Of a stretch of 64,000 nucleotides of DNA, positions 52,645 through 61,245 are shown piece after piece. The translations under genes were made by a program, and so were the position numbers. Source of the stretch: Anaerococcus pacaensis 9403502 (GTDB lineage Bacteria > Bacillota > Clostridia > Tissierellales > Peptoniphilaceae); assembly GCA_000308255.3 (NCBI GenBank), contig HG326668.1:101651-165650 (forward strand). Reading direction: 5' to 3'. Every line of letters begins with the position of its first letter. The stretch's first letter is position 1. The notes under the pieces are model-generated. The model ran no database searches, was not told the DNA's origin, and worked only from the letters and a program-made list of their open reading frames with translations.

Positions 52645-54231
52645 ATGAAAAGAACTAGGAAAATTGTTTTAAGTTTGCTATTAGTTTTACTAGCCTTTGC
52701 TCCATTATCATTAGCGGCTGAAACTAAAAAACCACTAAGAGTAGGAATGGAAGTAAACTATGCCCCATTTAATTTCTCTGAAGTTACTGATGCTAATGGA
52801 GGTGTGCTTGTTTCAAACTCTCCCGGAGAATATGCCAATGGCTACGATGTACAAATAGCCAAAAAAATTGCTGATGAACTCGGCCGTGAACTAGAGATTT
52901 ATAAAATCGACTGGGATGGGCTAATACCAGCTCTCACTAGTGGAAAAATCGATGCTATAATTGCCGGCATGAGCCCTACTGATGAGCGTAAATTACAAAT
53001 CGACTTCACAGATAGCTACTACACAGGTAGGCTCGGGGTGGTAGTCCGAAAAGATTCGGAATATGCAAATGCAGAGAGCATTGATGATTTTGAAGGGGCG
53101 AAACTAACAGCTCAGCTCGGTACCTTCCACTATGAACTTATCGACCAAATGAAGGGTGTCAAAAAACAACAAGCCCTAGACTCATTTCCTACAATGATTA
53201 CTGCAACAAATGCAGGCACTATCAACGGCTATACCTCAGAAGAAGCTGGTGCTATATCTGCCATCAACTCCAACCCAAACCTCACATTCATTTCATTTGA
53301 AGAGGGCAAGGGCTTTGAAGTAGATGATTCATTTACAGCAGTATCAGTAGGTATTAAGAAAAATTCTCCGCTAACAGCTGAGATAGATGGAATTCTTGCT
53401 AATATCAGTAGAGAAGAACAAGATGAGATAATGAATCAGATGGTTCTAATGAGTGAAGATGAAAATGTCACTGAGGACATGTCATTTTTTGCTGAGATGG
53501 GATCAATTTGGAGTAAATATTATCCACTATTTTTAAGAGGAATTGTAAACACCTTGTTTATAGCAATTCTATCTACTATACTTGGTTTTCTACTTGGGTT
53601 ATTAGTAGCTATCATTAGAAAAAGTGTGGTAAGTAAGAGCAAAAACCCTATTGGCTATACCCTTCATAGGATAGTAAATTTCATACTATCGGCTTATGTA
53701 GAAATCTTCCGTGGGACACCAATGATGGTGCAGGCCGTAATCATTTTCTATGGCCTCAAACAATATTTTGATATCGACCTATCAACTATGTTTGCAGCGA
53801 TCCTAATCGTATCGATCAATACCGGTGCCTACCTATCTGAGGTAGTCCGTGGTGGTATCAATTCGATAGACAATGGCCAATTCGAAGCCTGCAAGGCGCT
53901 CGGTATGACCCATTGGCAAACTATGAAAAACGTCATCATCCCACAAGCTGTAAGAAACATTCTCCCATCATTGGGCAACGAATTTGTGATAAATATCAAG
54001 GATACATCCGTACTAAATGTAATCTCAGTGACAGAATTATTCTTTATGAGTAAGTCAGTTGCAGGATCTACCTATCAGTACTTTCCAACATACCTAATCA
54101 CAGCGATAATATATTTCATCCTAACCTTTGTAACCACACGAATCCTCCTAGTACTCGAACGCCGTATGTACAACAGAGACTTCGTACAAGAATCATCAAC
54201 AGGAGCACGCAATGTCAATACTATCAGTTAA
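52645..54231 (+). CDS. Amino-acid ABC transporter substrate-binding/permease fusion protein
   Basis: 528 residues. The start at 52645 has AAAGGA before it and begins a signal peptide ([21 protein letters not shown]); the earlier in-frame codon at 52555 lies inside the T-box. A SBP_bac_3 domain (about 28-265, [49 protein letters not shown]) is joined to a His/Glu/Gln-type permease domain with [11 protein letters not shown] and the EAA loop [23 protein letters not shown]-box control shows amino-acid cargo, identity unset. Confidence 0.93.
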   Translation: MKRTRKIVLSLLLVLLAFAPLSLAAETKKPLRVGMEVNYAPFNFSEVTDANGGVLVSNSPGEYANGYDVQIAKKIADELGRELEIYKIDWDGLIPALTSGKIDAIIAGMSPTDERKLQIDFTDSYYTGRLGVVVRKDSEYANAESIDDFEGAKLTAQLGTFHYELIDQMKGVKKQQALDSFPTMITATNAGTINGYTSEEAGAISAINSNPNLTFISFEEGKGFEVDDSFTAVSVGIKKNSPLTAEIDGILANISREEQDEIMNQMVLMSEDENVTEDMSFFAEMGSIWSKYYPLFLRGIVNTLFIAILSTILGFLLGLLVAIIRKSVVSKSKNPIGYTLHRIVNFILSAYVEIFRGTPMMVQAVIIFYGLKQYFDIDLSTMFAAILIVSINTGAYLSEVVRGGINSIDNGQFEACKALGMTHWQTMKNVIIPQAVRNILPSLGNEFVINIKDTSVLNVISVTELFFMSKSVAGSTYQYFPTYLITAIIYFILTFVTTRILLVLERRMYNRDFVQESSTGARNVNTIS

Positions 54232-54946
54232 AAACTTAGAAAAGAAATTTGGCAACAACACCGTCCTTAGGGACATCAACTTTGATATCGAAAAAAATGA
54301 GGTTGTTTCCATCATAGGCTCATCAGGATCAGGTAAATCAACCCTGCTGCGTTGCCTTAATTTACTAGAAATACCTACCAGCGGCGAAATCCTCTATGAG
54401 GGAAAAAATATACTCGCCAATGAATTTGACGAAAGGGCCTACAGGGCTCAAGTAGGCATGGTTTTTCAAAACTTCAATCTATTTTATAACAAAAACGTCC
54501 TTGAAAACTGTACTTTAGGCCAAGAAATAGTCCTTGGCAGAAGCAAAAAGGAAGCAAGTGATGTTGCTATGACCTACCTTACTAATGTAGGCCTTGCAAA
54601 TTTCATAAATGCCAGACCTTCCCAACTATCAGGCGGACAAAAGCAAAGGGTAGCCATAGCCCGCGCCTTATGTATGAATCCAAAAGTATTGCTCTTTGAC
54701 GAACCAACCTCAGCCCTTGACCCAGAAATGGTAGGTGAAGTACTCGATGTAATGACAAATCTCGCCAAAACTGGTATTACCATGATCGTGGTCACCCACG
54801 AAATGGACTTTGCCCGCGATGTATCTACTAGAGTTTTATTCATGGATAAAGGTATAATCTTAGAAGACGGCAGACCAGAAGAGATCTTTTTAAATCCAAC
54901 TCACGACAGAACCAGAGAGTTTTTACAAAGATTTCTCAACAGCTAG
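54212..54946 (+). CDS. Amino-acid ABC transporter ATP-binding protein (GlnQ/HisP-like)
   Basis: ATPase partner of the upstream fusion protein, 244 residues. Walker [10 protein letters not shown] near residue 37, Q-loop [17 protein letters not shown], signature [15 protein letters not shown], Walker [21 protein letters not shown], and switch [10 protein letters not shown], all polar-amino-acid-uptake type. It starts 20 bp inside the fusion gene with its own AGGAGC. Confidence 0.95.
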   Translation: MSILSVKNLEKKFGNNTVLRDINFDIEKNEVVSIIGSSGSGKSTLLRCLNLLEIPTSGEILYEGKNILANEFDERAYRAQVGMVFQNFNLFYNKNVLENCTLGQEIVLGRSKKEASDVAMTYLTNVGLANFINARPSQLSGGQKQRVAIARALCMNPKVLLFDEPTSALDPEMVGEVLDVMTNLAKTGITMIVVTHEMDFARDVSTRVLFMDKGIILEDGRPEEIFLNPTHDRTREFLQRFLNS

Positions 54947-54954
54947 GAGAGATT

Positions 54955-55467
54955 ATGCAAAATTTAGTAGAAATTTATTCATCAAGACAGGATTCATTTG
55001 CAGTAGGATATATAATCTATGAAAATGATGATAGGTTATTTACCCACCTTGTAGATGACCAAGGGAAATTTGATGGATATTTACTTTTTGATAAAAAAAC
55101 AATCGATGGTATTGAAGAAAATACAGAATATCTAGAAAAGATAGAAAAATATATGGGCTTTTGGGGAAATATCTCTATCGGTGATAGTGACAATGATATT
55201 TTCACATCAAAACCAGATTTTATAGACCTAATCAGATACGCCAAAGACCATAAGAAAATCATTACACTTGCTACAAGCTTTGATTATTACGATATCACAA
55301 CAGGTTTCGTGGTTGACTTTGATGAAACAAATGTAAAGATAGATGCCATAAATAGAGCCAACGCCAGAGTTTTCGACCAATTTGATATAGCAATTGATGA
55401 GCTAATCACACTTGAAATAGAATCTATCGATAACTTCCTCTTAGGCTACGCAAATAAGAAATCATGA
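54955..55467 (+). CDS. Two-repeat protein of unknown function between ABC ATPase and murJ
   Basis: 170 residues, soluble, acidic. Two similar stretches are visible: residues about 16-65 (VGYIIYENDDRLFTHLVDDQ...FDGYLLFDKKTIDGIEEN) and about 113-165 (TGFVVDFDETNVKIDAIN...FDQFDIAIDELITLEIES), each a small beta-barrel-like pattern of the Lsm/SH3 type. I recognise no named family. It starts eight bases after the ATPase gene and overlaps murJ by 4 bp. Confidence 0.78.
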   Translation: MQNLVEIYSSRQDSFAVGYIIYENDDRLFTHLVDDQGKFDGYLLFDKKTIDGIEENTEYLEKIEKYMGFWGNISIGDSDNDIFTSKPDFIDLIRYAKDHKKIITLATSFDYYDITTGFVVDFDETNVKIDAINRANARVFDQFDIAIDELITLEIESIDNFLLGYANKKS

Positions 55468-56963
55468 ACAACACGTTAACATTAATAATATTAAACCTAA
55501 TCGGAAAAATCTTCTCGTTTATTCGCGAGATGATTTTTTCTTTTACCTATGGTACAGGACCTATCACAGATGCCTTCAATACATCGACCACAGCGGCAAC
55601 TCTGATTTTTTCAGTGATAACCTATGCCCTATCAAAAACTTACATACCAACCTATAATGAAGTCATAAAAAAAGACGGAGATCTGGCGGGTGAAAAGTTT
55701 ACCAACAATCTATTGAACTTCTCCCTATTTTTTACCACCATCATAATGATCCTAGGCCTCGTCTTCGCCCCATTTATAGTAAAACTCTTTGCTGCAGGCT
55801 ATAGTGGGGAAAAGCTAAGGATAGCGACAATCTTTATGCGAGCGGTAATCCTTACCATTTATCCCAATGTCTATGCCGCAATCCTATCGGCATATTTACA
55901 AATAAAAGGAGACTTCCTAACCCCAGCCCTACCACTGGTGATATTAAATATTATTTTAGGTATCACAGTGATTGTCTCTGGTGGGTCTGTGATGGTGATG
56001 GCTATAGGTATATTTTTGGCATATCTATTGCAATATTTTCTATTTCCAAGAGCTGTCAAAAGCGTTGGTTTTAGACGAGGAAAAATCACTTTTGCCATTG
56101 ATGAGAATGTCAAAAAGATGCTCATCCTATCCATCCCTACGACTTTTTCAATGGCAGCAGTATATATATCAACCATAGTAGACCAGTCCTTTGCATCAAT
56201 TGTAGCTCCAGATGGCGGGGTTTCAATTATAAACTATGCACTAAAGCTACTTAGGATAGTAAGTTCTACATTTATAGTACCATTTAAAATAACTGCCTTT
56301 CCTCTAATGGGAAAACTTGTGGCAGATGGTGATATCAAGGGAATGAAAGACCTCTTATCATCTACCCTAGTACGCGTAATGATTTTATTTATCCCATCTA
56401 TAATAGGAATGATGGTACTGGCAAGGCCAATAATTAGTTTTGTATACTTTAGAGGAGAATTCACCTATGCTGACATGATAGCAACATCAGATGTCCTCTT
56501 TTACTACACCCTATATCTCATAGGACCAGCCATAGTGGACCTCTTATACTTATCCTTTTTTAGCCACCAAGACACCAAGACGCCTACTATCATTTCCTTT
56601 ATCCAACTAGGAATAAATATCTACCTAGACTATGCCCTATCGATGAGATACGGCTTAGTAGGACTTGCTCTAGCTACAACCTTTAGCCAATTTTCCGCAG
56701 TCATTATGGCAAGCTTTATGCACCGCAGGAAATTTGGCTCCTTAAATATTAGCTATATTTTCAAAAATATCATTAAAGTGCTAATAGCTGGCGGAGTCAT
56801 TGGAGTATTTGCAAACTTCTTTTACAATATAAAACCATCAAATCTCTGGCTACTGATTACTATAGCTCTTGCTGCAGTGATATATGTAGGCTTAATCGTG
56901 CTATTTAAGGTAGATGAGCTTGATCAGATGATTGGGGAGATTAAGCGTAAGAGAAAGAGATAA
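55464..56963 (+). CDS. murJ: Lipid II flippase MurJ-like (MviN family)
   Basis: Moves lipid II across the cytoplasmic membrane for peptidoglycan synthesis; 499 residues, about fourteen membrane helices. Family stretches are the N-terminal LIGKIFSFIREMIFSFTYGTGPITDAFNTS, ILSAYLQIKGDFLTPAL, LLRIVSSTFIVPFKITAFPLMGKL and the later FRGEFTYADMIATSDVLFYYTLYLIGPAIVDLLYLSFFSHQDTKTP. The ATG overlaps the preceding stop. Last gene of the T-box-controlled transcription unit. Confidence 0.9.
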   Translation: MNNTLTLIILNLIGKIFSFIREMIFSFTYGTGPITDAFNTSTTAATLIFSVITYALSKTYIPTYNEVIKKDGDLAGEKFTNNLLNFSLFFTTIIMILGLVFAPFIVKLFAAGYSGEKLRIATIFMRAVILTIYPNVYAAILSAYLQIKGDFLTPALPLVILNIILGITVIVSGGSVMVMAIGIFLAYLLQYFLFPRAVKSVGFRRGKITFAIDENVKKMLILSIPTTFSMAAVYISTIVDQSFASIVAPDGGVSIINYALKLLRIVSSTFIVPFKITAFPLMGKLVADGDIKGMKDLLSSTLVRVMILFIPSIIGMMVLARPIISFVYFRGEFTYADMIATSDVLFYYTLYLIGPAIVDLLYLSFFSHQDTKTPTIISFIQLGINIYLDYALSMRYGLVGLALATTFSQFSAVIMASFMHRRKFGSLNISYIFKNIIKVLIAGGVIGVFANFFYNIKPSNLWLLITIALAAVIYVGLIVLFKVDELDQMIGEIKRKRKR

Positions 56964-56983
56964 ATTTTGAATGAATTATACAT

Positions 56984-57011
56984 TTGAATTTTAAGCACTT
57001 TGATGTATATT
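56984..57011 (+). promoter_or_regulatory. Promoter of antisense RNA, locus 2
   Basis: TTGAAT (56984-56989), 16-base spacer, TATATT (57006-57011). Predicted start near 57018. Confidence 0.7.
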
Positions 57012-57017
57012 AATAGT

Positions 57018-57077
57018 GAGAAAAGATATTAGGAGCCATTAGGTTTAAAAAAAGACGAGTTGCAGCTCGTCTTTTTT
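57018..57077 (+). ncRNA. Predicted antisense (antitoxin) RNA, par-like locus 2
   Basis: About 60 nt ending at the shared terminator. It carries AAAGATATTAG (57022-57032) and GCCATTAG (57035-57042), repeated in the same order at 57159-57169 and 57174-57181. The RNA is therefore complementary to the start codon region and codons 4-7 of the convergent toxin message. Size and design match RNA II of pAD1 par (DRa/DRb plus shared terminator). Confidence 0.75.
57047..57077. terminator. Bidirectional terminator shared by toxin and antisense RNA, locus 2
   Basis: GACGAG (57054-57059) pairs with CTCGTC (57066-57071), A7 on the left and T6 on the right. It also backs up termination of the murJ transcript. 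Confidence 0.9.
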
Positions 57078-57082
57078 GTCGG

Positions 57083-57178
57083 CTATAAATCATCGCATTT
57101 TCTGTCTAGCCATTTGATGATAAAGTGAGAAATTAAATCACCCACGACAGAAATTAGTAAAGATATTAGTTTTGCCAT
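57083..57178 (-). CDS. Fst-like small hydrophobic toxin peptide, type I toxin-antitoxin locus 2
   Basis: A 31-residue ORF: MAKLISLLISVVGDLISHF, then IIKWLDRKCDDL. It has a strong GGAGGTGG ribosome site at 57184-57191. The hydrophobic helix followed by the WLDRK ending is the classic Fst/TxpA-family pattern (..F..WL..R). The 5' untranslated part TCATCGCAT (complement of 57210-57218) can pair with ATGCGATGA at the end of the ORF (complement of 57090-57098), a long-range closure like that known for Fst messages. A convergent antisense RNA shares the terminator. No convincing -35 box was found. Confidence 0.8.
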   Translation of the reverse strand: MAKLISLLISVVGDLISHFIIKWLDRKCDDL

Positions 57179-57297
57179 TAGATCCACCTCCAATCTGTCA
57201 CCAGTTTGGATGCGATGACTAGATAATGATATATTAATAACCATTAAATATAGCTATCGCACTAAATAAAAAGAACGGGTAAATCCCATTCAAAATT

Positions 57298-57545
57298 TTA
57301 GTATTTTTTTGTTCCATAAAGGGCTGCTGCTGAGCCGAGTAGTGTGTATGCTGTAGCTGACTGGTGTCTTTGTGGGATAACCGGGTACACATAAGATCCT
57401 AACTTGTGGGTAAGGTAGTTCATTACGTCATCAATATTATCCATGTTATACTCAAAACCATAGTCAACTTCAGCTGCATATTATGTGCTCACTACTTGAG
57501 CTAGTAAGAGTGATAAAGATATTAGGCCAGCAAATATTTTTTCAT
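57298..57545 (-). pseudogene. Decayed gene for a small secreted protein
   Basis: One frame reads IFAGLISLSLLLAQVVST, stop, YAAEVDYGFEYNMDNIDDVM and on to AALYGTKKY, a signal peptide plus a mature protein of about 65 residues. Two defects are visible. The ATG at 57545 is out of frame, as if one A was lost from the A-run after it (a seventh A restores MKKIFAG). A TAA sits exactly in the signal-peptide cleavage region. The mature part is otherwise open to TAA at 57298. No family recognised. Confidence 0.7.
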
Positions 57546-57649
57546 AAGTTCTCGTTAATATGATATTAGTTATAAAAAAAAACCATACATCCTTAAAGAA
57601 TATAACTAGTATAATAAAACTTTATTTGTAAGAAAACCAATATCAATAA
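57546..57649. other. Intergenic stretch without recognised features
   Basis: AT-rich, with an A9 run near 57576-57584. I see no ORF, hairpin or promoter here that I would defend. It completes the 56964-57649 gap, whose remainder is annotated above. Confidence 0.5.
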
Positions 57650-58558
57650 TTAGTATTTACTAGCCCCGGCGGTGGTGGCAACTACTAGAGTATCGCCTTC
57701 AAATCTGATTCCAATTACATTTATCACTTCATTTTCCATTTCTTTGCTTCGCTTATTAATAAAGGTAATTTTCATGGTATCATCATCAGCAGGGTCTATA
57801 CCAATCATCGATGTTGGTCTGAAATAATTTTCTGTAAATTTTGGCCAAGCCTCTTCTTTGGAATATATTCTATTTCGATCAGAAGCATAAAGGCTGATGA
57901 TTTCTTTTTCATCTAGGTAGTCCTTTGATAAATAGAGGTCTTTGGCATCATAGCCAACTGATATGAGCTCGGCCGGCTCTGATCTTTTGCCAAGTTCTAT
58001 GGATTTTTTATATAGCTCGTGGTAATTGTGTTCGTTGTTAAATACTGTGTAGTAGATACTATTTGGACTTACTACTCCATCACTTACAAGCCCTGTGATA
58101 GCCTCGATTTGAGTGATTTCTTTGCTAGTAAGATTGATTAGGCTTATGGTCCTTTTTTCCTTATTTTCCACTCCATTTTCAAAAAAACTATGGATAAAGT
58201 AGATTTCATCTGCATTGTAGCCAATAGGGATTATGTCTTCTCCTGTTTCAAATTCGTGGATGTTTTCTATTTCTGCCCCCTCGATTTTTATTAGCTCATA
58301 CTTGTGGTTGATTCCATCACCTACTACAAAATAATTGTCAGCATTGTCTATATCATAGGCATAAGAAGATGGGTCGGTATTTATGATTTCATGTTTGTTG
58401 CCATTTGGATTGAAATTTACTAGTTTTTTCTCTATCGGATTGTAATAAATTTGTTCCTTATTTACATCCATAGGGTCCCCCGATAGGGTCGCCTCTGGTG
58501 CTGCAGGTGCACAAGATGTTAGGAAAAAGACTAGTAAAAATAAAATTAACTTTTTCAT
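57650..58558 (-). CDS. Lipoprotein, beta-propeller-like, paralogue of the next gene
   Basis: 302 residues. The signal peptide ends in the lipobox LTSC at about residue 16. The mature part has regularly spaced strands with phrases such as FETGEDIIPIGYNADEIYFIHSF and TISLINLTSKEITQI, which mirror FPDGEEFRPLGLIGDKIYGYHD and IGVVDLATGEVHDF in the upstream lipoprotein. The two are therefore diverged duplicates, probably with a propeller-like sensor or binding domain. It lies downstream of a MacB-like ABC cluster. Function unknown. Confidence 0.8.
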   Translation of the reverse strand: MKKLILFLLVFFLTSCAPAAPEATLSGDPMDVNKEQIYYNPIEKKLVNFNPNGNKHEIINTDPSSYAYDIDNADNYFVVGDGINHKYELIKIEGAEIENIHEFETGEDIIPIGYNADEIYFIHSFFENGVENKEKRTISLINLTSKEITQIEAITGLVSDGVVSPNSIYYTVFNNEHNYHELYKKSIELGKRSEPAELISVGYDAKDLYLSKDYLDEKEIISLYASDRNRIYSKEEAWPKFTENYFRPTSMIGIDPADDDTMKITFINKRSKEMENEVINVIGIRFEGDTLVVATTAGASKY

Positions 58559-58592
58559 ACCTTTATTATATCACGTTTGACTAGATATTTTC

Positions 58593-58620
58593 TAAAAAAA
58601 AAGAACCACATAGTGGTCCT
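58593..58620 (-). terminator. Terminator after the 416-residue lipoprotein gene
   Basis: ACCACATAGTGGT (58605-58617) is an inverted repeat; the minus strand then has U9. Confidence 0.8.
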
Positions 58621-58623
58621 TTC

Positions 58624-59874
58624 TTAGAGATCTAATTCTATTGATTCTATGTCTCCATCGGTTGTAATGTAGTATAGCTTTCCATCTTTTAGTTTAAGGC
58701 CGCGTATTGTGGTATCAAGGACTGTCTCAGCTGACTCTGTGTTTACTATCTCTAGCTTTTGCACATGTGGATAATAATCTTCTCCTGCTTCAAAGTCACT
58801 TGTAAAATAGAAAATATTGTTGCCTACAAAATCTTGGAAGCCAGTTTCTGCCCACAGGAATGGAAATTTGTTGTCATCTACGTAGATATTTTCGTTATCA
58901 GCTCTTCTAATCTTCCAATCTGCCTTACCATCTATAAATCTTTTTTGTCCAAAAAGGTACTGAAGGTCGAAGTCTTTTTCCAATAATTCTGGTTCCTGGT
59001 CGTAGCCTTTGCTTAAATCTAGCTTATATAGGTCGTAGCTATAGGCATTTGCAGGAAATTGGTCGCCTGGCATGGTAAATTGTAATTCACCTTCTATAAC
59101 AGTCGCTCCACCAGTTGATGCCCCCTTTGTAGCAGAAAAATCATGAACTTCGCCTGTTGCAAGGTCTACTACACCTATAGCTCTCTGGTCGGATTCTAAT
59201 ACCATCAAGTCCTTTTCTTCATCATAGACATAGTAATCGTGGTAACCGTATATCTTATCCCCAATTAGCCCTAGCGGCCTAAATTCTTCTCCATCTGGGA
59301 ATTCATATAGGGTGGTCATATCCTTTTTATTCATTCGTACTATTTTAAAATCAGATGCAATTGAGTCGTTCCTAATAAATATGTTGTTTGAATATTTTAC
59401 ATAATTATATATGCCAGCTGGGTCTGACGGTGTACTTTCGCCATTTTCATCTACCACGTCTCCATCTTCGTTTATAGTGACTATAGATGAATATGGTAAG
59501 AAGAATAAGTCAGAAGGCTCTACAGCTTCATTACTAGCTTCGACAGTCTCTTTATCTTCGCTTTCTTCTTTATTCTCTGCTTTATCATCTGTTTCTTCTG
59601 TGTCATCACTATCAGCTTCTTCATTTTCGATAGCTTCTTCAGATTCATTAGTTTCTTCGTCCACATCATTTTGAACTACATCTTCAGATTCTGTATTTGT
59701 TTCTTCAGTATCATTTGTATCTTTGCTTGGATTTACGTCAATTACTTGCTTTTCCTCTTCAACAATGTCTACTGTTTTGTTGTTATCAGCAATTTGATTA
59801 GTGCTAGGAGCATTTTGATTAGTACATCCTGATATTATCGTTGTAAGGGCAAATATCATTATTATCTTTTTCAT
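58624..59874 (-). CDS. Lipoprotein with acidic linker and beta-propeller-like domain
   Basis: 416 residues. Lipobox ISGC at about residue 17 is followed by a very acidic, Glu/Asp/Thr/Asn-rich linker (roughly residues 30-120) and a repeated-strand domain (about 125-416) paralogous to the 302-residue lipoprotein downstream. The linker would hold the domain away from the membrane, within or beyond the wall. It follows the FtsX-like permease gene by nine bases and so is probably part of the ABC operon. Confidence 0.8.
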   Translation of the reverse strand: MKKIIMIFALTTIISGCTNQNAPSTNQIADNNKTVDIVEEEKQVIDVNPSKDTNDTEETNTESEDVVQNDVDEETNESEEAIENEEADSDDTEETDDKAENKEESEDKETVEASNEAVEPSDLFFLPYSSIVTINEDGDVVDENGESTPSDPAGIYNYVKYSNNIFIRNDSIASDFKIVRMNKKDMTTLYEFPDGEEFRPLGLIGDKIYGYHDYYVYDEEKDLMVLESDQRAIGVVDLATGEVHDFSATKGASTGGATVIEGELQFTMPGDQFPANAYSYDLYKLDLSKGYDQEPELLEKDFDLQYLFGQKRFIDGKADWKIRRADNENIYVDDNKFPFLWAETGFQDFVGNNIFYFTSDFEAGEDYYPHVQKLEIVNTESAETVLDTTIRGLKLKDGKLYYITTDGDIESIELDL

Positions 59875-59883
59875 ATCTCCTCC

Positions 59884-61245
59884 TTAGTTTGAACGTAGGG
59901 CATCGATAGCTGATAGCTTTGTTGCACGCCTTGCTGGTAAATATCCAGCAAGAACTCCAACTAGGGCAGAAAATCCTACCCCGACTAGCATCAGCCAAAT
60001 AGGTATTACTACTATTTTACTAGTACCCATCATCATATCAGCCCCAGCACCAAAGACTCCGTTGATGAGCCTTGCTACTAGAAGCGAGATTATAAGGCCT
60101 AGTATTCCTCCAAAAAATCCTATAAAACCAGATTCTATTAGAAACATGGTTTGTACATCAGCTACACTAGCTCCGATTACTTTCATGACACCAATCTCTT
60201 TTTGGCGCTCATAGATACTCATCAGCATGGTGTTGATGATTCCTATCGCAGATACTATAAAGGCAATGGAACCAATGCCGCCGAGGATTAGCATGACCGT
60301 TTTTGATTGGTTTTCAATCTCTTGGCTAGCTTCAGCCATCGAATGGGTTTGATAGCCCAGTTTTCTGATTTCATTTTCAGCAGCACTTACATTTTCGGGC
60401 TGATCTATGATTACTTGTAGGTTGTCATATTGGATTTTGTCTCCGCCGCCGATTGGATTGCCCTGCTCATCGAATCCTTCATTGAGGGTAGGATAGCGGA
60501 GCTTATCATCCTCATTTTTGATTGCCTTGTAGGTAGTTTCTGACATATAGGATTCCCAGCCGGATAAGATAGAGCCTTTGCCTAGTTTACCAGCTATTTC
60601 TATTGGCACATCTATTGTTTCAGGTTTGCCAGCATTTGGGTCATCCGGCTCTTCTGGCTTACCAAAATTGACACCATCGTCTTCTTCACCTGAATCCCAG
60701 CCAAGCTGGATGTAGTAGTTATATTTCTCAAAGTCAAAGTCTTCGACAGGTTCGCCCCACATTTCATTGCCGTGGCGGACATTTTGAAAGACTGATACAT
60801 CAGATCCTAATAAGATTTTATCTTCCTCAGTAGCAGCTGGGATGCGGCCCCAGTCTAGCTTGTCTTTGGCTAGAGTTTTATATACATCATTCGGGATAAT
60901 ATTAATACCCGAATTTATCTCATATTCATCTGAACCTTCTACTTTTAGTTGCATCCATATATTTTTTGATGGCACTACAGCCTCGACGTGGTCTATTTTT
61001 TTTATATCATTTATCATCCTGTCATCAACTTTGAGCTGGCCAGTATCGCTATAGATATCGATTGAATTGAGGCCCTGAAATTGCTCGATCATCTCTCTTT
61101 GGGATGCATTGATGCCTTCAGCAAAGGCTAGCATCAATATGATGGAAGTTGAGCCGATGACTACCGATAAAATAGTGAGGATTGTCCTAGACTTTCTTCT
61201 CCATAGATTTCGTAGTGCCATTACGAATCTATCAGATATTCTCAT
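59884..61245 (-). CDS. MacB/FtsX-type ABC transporter permease
   Basis: 453 residues with the MacB topology: one helix near 18-40, a large extracellular MacB_PCD domain (about 45-320), then three helices (about 325-350, 375-400, 415-440) with a typical SIYERQKEIGVMKVIGAS loop and GVLAGYLPARRATKLSAIDALR at the end. Such systems act in mechanotransmission or export of peptides, lipids or antibiotics. The start overlaps the preceding gene by 14 bp. Confidence 0.92.
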   Translation of the reverse strand: MRISDRFVMALRNLWRRKSRTILTILSVVIGSTSIILMLAFAEGINASQREMIEQFQGLNSIDIYSDTGQLKVDDRMINDIKKIDHVEAVVPSKNIWMQLKVEGSDEYEINSGINIIPNDVYKTLAKDKLDWGRIPAATEEDKILLGSDVSVFQNVRHGNEMWGEPVEDFDFEKYNYYIQLGWDSGEEDDGVNFGKPEEPDDPNAGKPETIDVPIEIAGKLGKGSILSGWESYMSETTYKAIKNEDDKLRYPTLNEGFDEQGNPIGGGDKIQYDNLQVIIDQPENVSAAENEIRKLGYQTHSMAEASQEIENQSKTVMLILGGIGSIAFIVSAIGIINTMLMSIYERQKEIGVMKVIGASVADVQTMFLIESGFIGFFGGILGLIISLLVARLINGVFGAGADMMMGTSKIVVIPIWLMLVGVGFSALVGVLAGYLPARRATKLSAIDALRSN

